Assembly (NCBI GenBank): GCA_964007475.1 | Contig: OZ023274.1 | Span: forward strand, 27,495,090 to 27,559,089 | Reading direction: 5' to 3' | DNA length: 64,000 bases | DNA from: Hybos culiciformis | Taxonomy: Eukaryota; Arthropoda; Insecta; Diptera; Hybotidae | Shown here: one piece after another, positions 36,237-47,461 of the stretch | How positions within the stretch are numbered: position 1 is the stretch's first letter | How the letters are laid out: the number at the start of each line of letters is the position of its first letter | Made by a program: the position numbers and the translations under genes | Notes under the pieces: generated by a model | Database searches by the model: none | Seen by the model: only the letters and a program-made list of their open reading frames with translations | What the model was told of the DNA's origin: nothing

Positions 36237-37049
36237 CAAATCAATATTTCTATATAGGTACAATATAATATATCTATTAATAAAAAAATATTTTAACATA
36301 TTTAAAGGTTAATTTACTTATCCTAAAAAAATTTTTTTTTGTTTTAAAAATTTTAATCTTGCGTACCCACCGACAAAGATGAAGACAACGGCAGCACTAG
36401 TTCTAGTGCATTAGCTGTTTTATTTTATTTTTAAATCAGGATTTGTCAAAGCCAAAGATTCTATGTATTTTTAAAGTAAAATTTGTTATAATTTTTGGTA
36501 TATTTATAGAAATATTTTTTAAATTAGTTTTCTCTAGCTATAGTTCGTTGGCTAATTTTTTTTTTTTTACTATAACTACAATATTTATTGCGACATTTAT
36601 AGTGGATATTTTCAGAAAATAACATAGTTTTAGTCATAACTCATAACCCTTATGTTTTAGATATATATAATAGCTAATACTCTAAAGAGTTTTTTTTTTT
36701 TCAGTGTAGTAATTTCATGTAATATTATAGATTTATTGAGAACTCTTATATTTTCAGTAAACTTTAAGCGTGCAGATATATAACTAAAATATTTGAGCAA
36801 ATTTATTTTTGTTCAGTATCCTTTCAAATTTTGTCTGTTTTAGCAATAAATAAGATAAATTATTTAATAAACTCTTGTTATCTTTTTGAATTCGTTTACA
36901 ATTAACCAATATGTATAAAAATTTAAATTTAAAAAAAATAAAACATAATTTTAAAAATTCAAACCCTGATGAATCTGTGATTGCAAGAGCGAAATAAATT
37001 GTTAAGTGAATTGAAAAAGATAAACAGTGTTTTTTAATAATTTATCCTG

Positions 37050-37442
37050 CACTGCAAAAAACTCGTTGAAAAATCAGTTTTAAGTAAAACTGCAATATTT
37101 TCTGATAATATGTGCTCGAAATCTTCCATTTATTATTGAATACATAATAAGTCGTACTAAAATATATAGCAAGTGAATTGTAGCTAAATTTGCCAACAGA
37201 AAATTATAACTTTTATTGTTTTTTTTTAGCGAGAAATAAATAACAAAATATATTTTTTTTCTACAATATGAATTTTTATGACAATCATAAGAGCAAATAT
37301 ATTAAAAACTAAAACTATTAGCTATTTTTCCTGGGTTTGACAAATAGCAAATGTTGCTAACGTTCGATTTGAACTATATACATTACAACAAATGTACTGA
37401 TAATGGAACTGCCGCAGCTACTGTTTTTTTTTAATGTATAAT
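37050..37442 (+). mobile_element. CACTG MITE, copy R1 at the palindrome edge
   Basis: Mirror of 618-1011. End A (CACTGCAAAAAACTCGTTG) lies at 37050, and end B is decayed to TTTTTTTTTAATG at the arm's outer limit. Confidence 0.75.
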
Positions 37443-40260
37443 CATTCGGGCTTAAATTTCAGAATTTATTGAACTAAATTTTATTAAGGACTTTGTTTGA
37501 GCTGCAGATATTTATCTGACTGTGCTTAAATAATTGAAACTGAATTAATTTCAAAACCGAACAGAACTGAACTGAAAAGGAAGAAAATATAAGTGAACTA
37601 CTATTATAGCTGCCGTATGTTATTTAAGGTTTTAATAATATTTTTGATGTGATTAATTAACAAAAAAAAATTTTTTTCTTTGATCTTCAATGTGACTGAT
37701 AGAATAAGTAATCTGTCGCCGTCAAACACTTTTATGTTATGTTTAGTCGTTTTTTTTTTGTCAACTTAGAAAAATGTCATTATTAAATATTGCAAATTCT
37801 TTTTATATAAAAAAAAAAAATTGCGACCAATTATTATATTAAAATAAAAAATCAATCATTAAGCGCTTAGAAAATTTTCAATATAAAAATTTTTATAAAA
37901 TTGAATTTTTAATTTTTTTTTTTTCATCAGAGTTAGGATAAGTTTTCTTCTTTTAATTGACATATTTGTGTTATATAATTTTATATAATTAGCAAGTTTG
38001 ATAATTGACAATTATTTAATGCGCTATTATAATTACTGTCATTTGTGACACTTTAATATAATTGGATTCTAATTATTCTAACAGTTTCTGTACACGTATA
38101 TATATTTTTCAATAATCACATTTAGTCCCACATCGTATAGATTGCGTAATTATTTTAATTCGTTTTTATTAATTCATATATAGTAATAATTAAGCTAATT
38201 AATCTAAAAATGATTCATAGATAATAAGCTGATGATGATGAAATCGATTTCTCAATGCAGAGAATCACCAAGACAATCATTGTTGAGGCATTCACATCAT
38301 TATACGTGAAATTTAGTAAATTAATCTATACACATTTTCATTCAATCACTATATTTCAGAAATCTTTTTCAATAAAAAGGATCTTATATGAAACTTTAAT
38401 TTATTTACAATTTTGTTAAATTATACAGAATAAGTGTTTCCATTCAAATGAATGACGTATTTGTATAAAATAATTGATTTGCGACTCCAGAATTGTTCTT
38501 GTGATTTATTTTTTAATCGCTTTATCGTTTATGGTGTATTTTTGAATCATAAACTTTGCAAGAGTAAGATTTTGCAGACACATATACATATATAGTTTTA
38601 TCTGATATTTATAATGGAAATTCGAAAAAAAAAAATTTTTTTTTATATTCTTGCCGCATTCATATATATGACAATCGTGTAAATAAAAATATCACCCACC
38701 CTGGCGTATTTTCTTCTGTTCATGTTTTTGTACTTTAAGTTATTACATTCACATTATATATATGTATGTCAGTAAACTAGATGAATGCTCTTTAAACGTC
38801 GAGAAAGAAATTTTATTTTGTGTTAAACGAAATGTTAAAATATTTTGTTTTTCTTTAAAGCTCTTTTGTAAAGCAAGGTTAGCATTTGTAAAAGCTATTT
38901 TTTGAGTGTCTAATAATCGAAAATGTATATTATATAAACAAAAATAATTCTAATTTCATTTTGAACAACATTTCATTATTGATTATTTAGTTATGTGTTT
39001 TATTTTCATATTTTGAATTGAATTAGTTATAATAAATAATTATATATACAGTTTTCATGTTAAATGTTCATTGAACAAACACAGTATTATCACTCAATTC
39101 TCAATTCAAGGAAATTATATAAAATCAGTATTTTTACTTCTTTAAAACTGCAGAATTTCATTTTTTTTTTTAATTCAGATTATCCATATATGGTTATTGG
39201 ATAGTATTTGATATATTTATACATTTTTGAGGGAGTAATGAATATCTGTGTTAGAATAATGACTTTTGAAATCACTTGGCAGAATGATTGTTTCTTTTTG
39301 AAAGTATAGTATTATACCGCCTTTAATACAAATCGGTAGTTGTAGGTGAATCAAATTAAATGTTCAATGAAACAACAAAAGGTACCGAAACATCAACATC
39401 TTATAATTTTTTTTTCCGAATAATCTTTGCAACATGGTACAGATATTTTTAAATAGAATTTCTTGATCAAGAAATATAATAATGAATGTTACTTTTCGAT
39501 TAAGATAACATACTTATTGAATATAGTTTTCAAAAAAATTAACCGATTCGCAAAAACCTAATACTCGCTAATACTCAAATTGTGCTTAATAAGATTTTTA
39601 TTGAAAGACCAAAATTATCTTGAATTCGGTCGTCTAGATAAGAAATGTTTAACTGAGGTGATTCCTTATAATGCTAGGTTCAAAATCATCATAGGATAAA
39701 TATTCAATTTTACTGCAAATTTCATCACTTTTGACAATGTTTATGATTTTATATTTATGTTCTTCGGTGTCAGCACTATAATATTAATATTAAGATTAAT
39801 GTTATTAATCTGTGCTGTGCCAGGCTCAAAACGCCTAATCCTTACATAAAATTATAGTTAGTTATTAAAATTGAAATGGAGAAGAGAAAGAAAATACAAG
39901 GAGGAAAGGTCAATTACAAAATGTTAATTTATAATAATTACAACGAATATCATAGTATTTTTTATATATTAAGTATATATTCAAAGCTACAATATAATCA
40001 AATTGTAAAAATTAAAATGATACAGATAATAAACATTATGTTGTAAAAATTATTTCTGGTGGATTTTAAAAATTTTCTAAATTATATACCTAGGCTGATG
40101 TGCAAAATGTAATTACTTATATGTTACAAATATACATATACATAATTAAAATAAATTATAAGTATAACATGAAGACTTCATTAAATTTGGTTATTTGTAT
40201 CATTATATTATACAATACATTATTAATTGTACATTATTTTCTATTACTTGTTTAGTAATA
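37443..40260. other. single-copy AT-rich DNA, no gene seen
   Basis: No mirror in the window and no long open frame. Stretches of microsatellite-like TATA and homopolymers only. Confidence 0.7.
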
Positions 40261-40699
40261 CACTAAAAAAAACTCGCTGGAAAATTAGCTAAAAAAACCA
40301 ACTATAAAGTAATAACTAAAACTGCAATATTTTCTTCTAGTATGTGCTAAAAACTTTGCATTTTTTTATTAAATACATAATAACTCGTCCAAAAATATAT
40401 ATAGCAAATGAATTGTAGCAAAATTTCCTACTCGAAAATTATAATTTTTATTGTTTTTCTAGCAAAAATGAATTACAATAAAAATATTTTTAAACAACAT
40501 GAGTTTCTGATATTTTTATGAGAAAGATTGCTATAATCTTAATCATATGAAAATATATATTAAAAAGTACAACTATTAGCTATTTTCCCTTGCTACGACA
40601 AATAGCAAATTTTGCAAACGTCATCCATAGTTCGATTTGAACTATTTAAATAACAAAAAATATATAAAATACCTAACCTATTATGTTTTTCTTTTGCAT
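40261..40699 (+). mobile_element. CACTA/CACTG MITE outside the palindrome
   Basis: The start CACTAAAAAAAACTCGCTGG and the body words (TGTAGCAAAATTTCCTACTCG, TGCTACGACAAATAGCAAA) are those of the family in the arms. The first five bases are CACTA rather than CACTG. End B is decayed, so the right limit is approximate. This is the only copy in the 26.5 kb right of the palindrome. Confidence 0.82.
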
Positions 40700-41469
40700 A
40701 ATTTTAATCCTTCACACAAATTTAGTTGACAATAACAATTAAGTAGAACTTTAAATTAAAATATCTTAAAAATATTTCATTTGACCAGAAGTTTTTATTT
40801 TATAAATCCTATACAAAATAATTAATTTTAAGCTCATCTTAAATTGGTAACAAAATTTTATTATTTCTTAAAATGGAATATACAATGTTGTTACTAATAT
40901 CACATTTATGTACATTACTACATTGTACATTGTAAAAAAAAAACCAATTGGGAAGAATTGAAATATATTTTGTCATGTTTTCTTTAAAATAACTTTTGAC
41001 AATTTGTTTATTGGTGCACTCTACCCTATCCTTTTAGAAAGATATCTACATAGTATTGTTTGTTAATTTATGTTACTTATATAATATAATCATGTTGATT
41101 ATATTAAAAAATTTTATTGAAAAATTTATCACATATGTATGTATTTATGAATAATTTTATAGTTGTTATTCAATAAAATTTTCAAAAGTAAATGCAAACA
41201 TTTAAAAGCACGTGCATTGAATAAAGGTTTTAACATAACGTGTTTTTGGTTTAGCTTCAATAATTTATTTATATAATAAGTATTTCAAAATTTATTTATT
41301 GTGTTTTAATTGCTAAAAGGAAATTAAGAACTTTAAAGACTTCTTCGTCGAATCACATTGTTCTAAGAGCAAGTCGGAGCGGTTTTTTTTTTACGATAAA
41401 AATGGTTAGATGAAACAAGTGATTCGATCCAGCGCAATAGAAAAGGTTTGAAATCAGTTGAAATTAAAA

Positions 41470-41760
41470 AAATTCAAGTAAAATACTTTTCCTAGATTTT
41501 AAATATTATAACAAATATTTTGCAGAAGAATTAGCCATATTAAATGATGTTTCTTTTCTGTGTTTCGGAGTGATTGACTTAAGTGGTGGTTTTTGGAATG
41601 TTTATTATAGAAAACGCATTGAATATACGCGAAAAAGAATTAACCTATATCAGGGCGGTTTTTTTTTGTACTAAGAATGAAGTGGCTGAATTAGTAAATA
41701 TCATCACGGCGCCGATACTATTAAGCATCATTTTATGCCTGCATTGAATAATTAATTAAA
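41470..41760 (+). pseudogene. possible decayed protein fragment of a repeated arthropod family
   Basis: A frame without ATG runs from about 41470 to a stop near 41671 and contains LDFKYYNKYFAEELAILND. It switches frame in the T run near 41662 to YIRAVFFCTKNEVAELVN, then to HHFMPALNN. The order of an LDF...KELAI opening, a VFVKG..K-like middle and a final H..CAL-like end reminds me of a nuclease-like domain seen in many repeat-borne proteins of arthropods and cnidarians. That match is from memory and not verified. The segment is less AT-rich than its surroundings. It is not a working gene. Confidence 0.25.
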
Positions 41761-43222
41761 GGTAACTTATTGTTTAAAAATTATTTATCCATTCTATAAA
41801 AAATAAATCTATAAAGTTCATGATAATGAAAACTAAATATTATTATGTATACGAACTAAATATTACTAAAAATGGAAAATTAATTGGTTTTTGTTTTTTT
41901 TTAGATAAAATACAATAATAATGTATCTTTTATGGACGGTTATTACAAGTCCAGATTTTTATCTAAATATAAATTTCATTTATTGGCTTTTTTATCAATC
42001 AGTGAAAAATAATTATAACTTGACGTTTTAGGAAACTTTATTATAAAAATTGGAAATATTGAAAAACACAATTTTCGTAACTATACATTATACAATAAAT
42101 AAACAAAAAAAAAAACACTTTGGCATATATAGTGTTGTAATAAAATTATAAAGAAAAAAGTTCAAAAGTCTTTTTTTATATATGACTTTGACATATCTTA
42201 AATAATATATTATATTATATGTATAGATCATTGCAATCTTAATTAACATAAAGATTGTATTATCTTAAATACCTTCTTACAACATGTGTCACAACAAAAC
42301 AATAATATCAAAAAGAAAAATTCTATCATTAATAATATTTTCGTTGTTATACAGAAACAAGGAACAATGAAATCTAAAACAGCTGACCAGATCAATCTAC
42401 TTTTATTTACTTGATAGTCGATACAATATTATATTTAAATATAATTTTATCAAACATATTTACATGTACCTATGTATGAACGATTAAATTAGATGTTCGT
42501 ACATAATTTAATTTAAACATATATATAAAATACTAAAGCCAAAATAACTAAACGAAAAATTGCGTAAACATTTGTTCGTTACAATCTGTGCAAAATTTTG
42601 TTTTTTCTTTTTTATAATTCTCACTTTTCAATGGATATTTTGTAATGAAAAATCTATATAAGTAAAAATTACAAAAATGATAATTAGTCTGATGGAAAAA
42701 TGTTTTTTTTTTTTTTTAACAAAAACATAAATAATTTACATAATTACACAAATCTAAGCAGAAACAATTTATTGTATGATTTTTTTTATTTTTTTTTTAT
42801 CTTATGTTCAAACATTTGGGCTAAATGTCATATTAATTAGATAAATTAATCATTGTTTGCATTTTCAAATACCAGGAAAATTATTTTAATAACGTAAAAT
42901 AGAAAATTATAATTTATAGCCTGAAAGAATATTTTTTATTTAATAATAAGTTTCTTTTATCAAAATAATTTAAAATGTTTTCCGTCTTTTAATATACCAG
43001 AATTAAATTTTTTTAAAATAGATACTATATATAAGTAAAATTTCATATATATTAATATAGCATACTTGTGTCAAGTTGATATAAAAATACAAGTATTTTA
43101 TTCAAGATTTTTAAAGTATTTTTGTGGATTATATAGTATTTTTTAATAACCTGTACATTTATTGATTAAGTCCAGAAATTCCGAAACTTTCTATATATTG
43201 TACTTACCCTTCTTTATTCTGT
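41761..43222. other. AT-rich DNA, no gene seen
   Basis: Homopolymer-rich, without an open frame or a recognisable repeat end. Confidence 0.65.
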
Positions 43223-43226
43223 TTAT

Positions 43227-44167
43227 GGCGCAAAATCACCAAGGTGGTAAATTCCGGGTTTGAAATTCTACAAAAAATTTCTAAAAAAAATTTTTTATTT
43301 TCACTTCCAAAACTAGTCCTATTTATTAATTATATTATCTTTAAGTAATATCTGAGCAGGCAGAGCTGAAAATGGATTATTACATGAATTAAACAATATT
43401 TATATATAAGCGTTCCCAAACATGACGCGTTCCCGGAATGACGTTTTCGTATAGAATTGCACAAAAAACATAGAATAACCTCAAAAACATCCGTTATTAA
43501 GATTAATATTGCAAAAGGTCCTAATAATGTTTGAGAATTAATATATTTAAAGTCATTTACTTTTTTTTTTCTTAGAATTATTGGCGTTCCCGGAATGACG
43601 GTGAATTATGGTACGCTACAAAAATTCGATACAAAAACGCACTTACCTCTTACAGTTCTCACATTTTAATAAAAAACAAATCAGGCATTTATTTCCCCTT
43701 AGGTGCTCTAAAGAATTACCGAGTGGCGCTATCTTTAGCACTTTTCTGAAATAAGATATTTTAAAAAAATGAAGGCGTTCCCGGAATGACGCGAAAACTT
43801 GCGCCAGACTTTGAGTTAAATTTTCGGAAAATATAATATTGTAAATACTAAAAGACTTATGAATATCATTTCATTATAATATTAACTGAGTTAAAAAGTA
43901 CTTTCAGAGCATTAAAATTATTTTTTAATACGTATTTTAATTGATGTTGTCAGTGAATGTTGACTTGGGACACGTTCCCGGAATGACGTTTTGAGGGTAA
44001 TTTGTGAAAAAAAATATATTTAATCAATAAATTAAAAAAAAATATTTTGATGTGGCGATTAAGCAAGTTGGTTTGGATTACTTATGACGCATTATTTATA
44101 AAAAACTATTATATTCTATGATTTAATCGATTCCAACTGGAATTTACCACCTTGGTGATTTTGCGCC
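43227..44167. mobile_element. 941-bp TIR element with perfect 29-bp ends and internal GC-rich words
   Basis: GGCGCAAAATCACCAAGGTG begins a 29-base terminus (43227-43255) that is matched exactly, in reverse complement, by 44139-44167. TTAT stands on both sides (43223-43226 and 44168-44171), probably a 4-bp target duplication. Inside, CGTTCCCGGAATGACG occurs four times without a mismatch, at 43428, 43585, 43776 and 43973, all on the plus strand. A degenerate fifth copy is at 43411. There is no significant open frame, so it is non-autonomous. The perfect ends suggest recent insertion. I cannot assign a superfamily. Confidence 0.9.
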
Positions 44168-44171
44168 TTAT

Positions 44172-46540
44172 AATAGTCTTACAAGTATTTAGTGAAAACT
44201 ATATACGTATTAATATTTTAGGGCTTGAATTATTTGATGATGACTGTATATCGTGAAGTTGTTGTATATTTTTACTGACTTATTGAAAGATAAAATATAT
44301 GTAAATTATTAGAGAAAAAAATTTCCTATTCCATAAACTCGTATTATCACAGTTCGACCCAGATTTGCTATATTTCCGATTGGTTGAAGTATAAATATTT
44401 TAATGTGTCTACAAAAACATACAATTCTATGTTTAAATATAGATTAAAGAAATTTTACACTGTAGGAAAGAATATTATTTTGCCGTTCAAATAAATTTCA
44501 CAAACATAAGTTCTTACATTTTATAAAATTAATAAATTAATTTTCGTATAATATCTATTTTTGAAATAATATTTATTTTTTCCATCATAAATTAATTGGA
44601 TTAAAAGATTTGTTAAACATGAAACTATTAAATAGTTATTAAAATTAATAATTTTATGAATTTATATAAGATGAAAGATAAATAATATAATAACATAAGA
44701 ACCCCTACAATATTTTCGTACAACTAAAATAAGAAAAAAATTTAGTTTTTGAACAAAATGTTAATAGTGGAAATAAAACTAATCAATCTGATTGGAATAA
44801 GCAACGTCTTTTTTTTTATTTACAAGATAGGTATGTGATATACTCTGATTGTGACCTTTAAAAAAAACTTTATTATTCTTTTAATAAAATATAATTTATC
44901 CCACGAATGTGAAATTTTATACTATCAATTATAAAGATTTACTTATGTATACAAAAAAAAAGGATACAGGAAATAATGTCTTGTATCTATCTGCACGTCT
45001 GATTTTGTGTGCTGCATTGCGCTTAAATTTTTTTTATATATACTTACTGTAATAATGTATATGTTGAACGAACTTAAATTTGATATACATATATATTTTT
45101 ATAAAAATAATATTATTGTATAGGAAATGTTTTTATAATATATAATGTAAGTACTTGTAGTATATGCAAACAGCACAGCTTTAATAAGAACAACTAATAA
45201 TTGAAAATTGTAGAATTCATATATATGGAATTCATAGAAGCCAAGTTTTGTGCAAGACTACACTGATCATTTTTTTTCAACGTTTTTGTGTTAAGCTGTA
45301 AATATATTTTCATTTATTAAATATATAAACATTTGAAATGCTTGCGCGAACTTTATACAAGCCAAACTAACTAATTTCATATATAATTCAAATTTAAGCA
45401 TGATGGATTGATAAAAGTTGGTTACATGTTAATATGTAAATTTAGGATAATGTATAATTGATTATAGAAAATCATAAAAAGCCGAGTGATATGTATTTTG
45501 AATATACCAAAATATAATAAAAAAAAATTAAAAGATAAAAATTTAATTACATTTCTACTAAAGCAGATTAAATATCAATTAAATTAAAAATAAAATCTCC
45601 TATGTATAATGTCTATGTATATAATATTCTTTTTTTGCAATTAAAGCAGACCACACAGCAAACCGCTTACGATTGTTCAAAGTTTATATTACATTAAAGT
45701 ATTATGCATACATGTAAGTAACCTTTGGATAAAACAAGTTCTAAACCACTTTAAATATCATTTATCATTAAAAATAAATAAATTGTTATTGTAATAGATA
45801 ACTTTCACTCTACAGTTCAAAAACTATTCTTTTTGACGATTACACATTCACATTATCATCAAAGTTAAAGTATATTATCAAATTGAGAATATATGACTAA
45901 TATAAGATTTTTATTTCATTATCATTATAACTTAAATATTATTTTTAAACTTTTTTGAGAAGCTGTCCACTGCTATATTTTATACAAAGCTCTCTGAAAA
46001 CAAATTTCGTTACGAAAAACTTTTGATGAATATTTAATACAAAGTATAAAAATTTAATAGAGTAATTTTTTTTTTGAATAATGATAAACTGTTTTGGGAG
46101 ACAATTATAATAATTAAGATTAATATGTATAAAAGTTCTTTATGGCTTTCATAAGGGATTTCCATGAATATATGTTGTTGATATAACAATTATTATGGGT
46201 CAAAAAAAAAATTCAATTTAAATTCTTCAATTTCTTTAAAAGTATTGTAAGAATATTGTTTAATCAAATTTAATTAAAATGATTTAAAGGAAGCTTGAAT
46301 TGTTTTTTACTGCAAAGAAATCCTAATTTTCTCAGCAACTTATTTTCTTCGCCTTGTGAAATTTTATTTGACCAATTCAAAAAAAATTATATTGGCAACA
46401 ATCAAAGAAAAATGAAATTGTTTATCTTTGTTTGTCTTTGTTTTTCTATTTAAAATTATTTAAAATATTTACCAAAAATTTAGAGTTATTGTTTATTTCA
46501 ATAATACCGAAAGAAAATAGATATGCAATACGATAAAATT
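44172..46540. other. AT-rich DNA, no gene seen
   Basis: No long open frame. A lone CACTGATCA with a T run near 45261 resembles a MITE end but has no partner. Confidence 0.65.
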
Positions 46541-47461
46541 GTAGAGGAGAGGTTTGCAGGTTGCCACCCAAAAATGAACGTATTGTACATATAGTATATA
46601 CGTTGGAAAGAGGAAGTAAAAAGTTATACAATCCTAGGCTAGAAATCATTTGAAACCTAAAAAAATAAAAATTTAATAGCAAATTTTCAAAAGTATCTAA
46701 AATCGAACTCTTCAAATTTGGGCTTGCAGGTTCCCTTTGGAAAATTGCTGAAAATGTTGAAAAACTGAAACTGAAAAATGTCTCATTTAGATACGTATTT
46801 AGATATCTATGTATTTAGATATGTATTTATTGACTTTCACTTGCAAATGACTGAAAATTGGCATGAAAAATAAAATTGCAATGTGGTATAAAATCATTCG
46901 AAATCGTCATCGGGATCAGAATTCGGGCAAGTTTAAACACTGAAACACATTTCGCGTGAACGGCTCTTTTGCATTCATGGCACATAATAGAGTTGTTTCT
47001 ACTTCCGGCATTTTCTTCAAACAAATCATACAGTCATCAGCGCTTTCATCAAGGTGGCAACCTGCCAGCCAATACAGGTGGCAACCTGTATTGTGACGCA
47101 ATTTTGTATAATCCATTTAAAAAAAATTGCCAATTCATAATATATTTTTAATTCTGTTTGGGATATGCTAATTGAATGAAAAAGCAACACAATCCAAATA
47201 TTTATCTTGAATTGCTAATAAACTTTACGAGCACAGGACAAAAACATCATTTTTAATTTTTCAAGTTTTTGAAAATAATAATTCACACTTTGCTCAGTAA
47301 ACACTATGTTATTGCGTCTGTCCGCTCCAGAGACTAAAAGTGACACCTGTTCTTTTGACGTCGATGTCACTTGGAGTTTAGGTTGTGAGACTGCTAGAAT
47401 GTTAAAATACATCAGTGGTGGCAGACTGCAAGCAGTGGCAACCTGCAAGCCTCTCCCCTAC
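46541..47461. mobile_element. 921-bp TIR element with GGTTGCCAC words
   Basis: The termini are GTAGAGGAGAGGTTTGCAGG at 46541 and, reversed from 47461, GTAGGGGAGAGGCTTGCAGG. Both continue into TTGCCAC. AATT borders both sides and may be a 4-bp duplication or part of the repeat. The word AGGTTGCCAC or its complement appears again at about 47052, 47077 and 47433. The interior carries zinc-finger-like coding remnants on the minus strand. Superfamily unknown. Confidence 0.82.
46894..47116 (-). pseudogene. zinc-finger (RING/PHD-like) coding remnant inside the TIR element
   Basis: On the minus strand, one frame gives ADDCMICLKKMPE, a second gives MCHECKRAVHAKCV, and a third ends CPNSDPDDDFE before a stop at 46894. 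Together they have the C-x2-C ... C-x2-C ... H-x2-C spacing of a RING- or PHD-type zinc finger followed by a short acidic tail, but two frame changes separate the parts. A further minus-strand frame at 47215-47448 lies upstream in the same element and could be an earlier exon or unrelated. Either the element captured host exons or this is its own decayed accessory gene. No function can be assigned. Confidence 0.45.

Larger units (their letters stand above)
20253..37442 (-). repeat. right arm of the giant inverted repeat
   Basis: The arm mirrors 618-19916 without the 2.1-kb insertion at 15129. It is 17,190 bases long, against 17,195 for the left arm once the insertion and one CAG are removed. 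It starts at TGTCCGTTTTTTC, the complement of the last bases before the N gap, and ends at AATGTATAAT (37433-37442). Beyond 37442 the sequence no longer resembles the left flank. Confidence 0.97.

Noticed and set aside
618..37442. A single Polinton/Maverick or other giant transposon with 17-kb TIRs
   Set aside because: No polymerase, integrase, capsid or ATPase genes lie between the ends. The spacer is too short and the arms are filled with unrelated small transposons.
43411..43988. CRISPR-like array from the regularly spaced 16-mers
   Set aside because: Spacing is 157-197 bp, far longer than spacers, the setting is eukaryotic and the unit lies within a TIR transposon.
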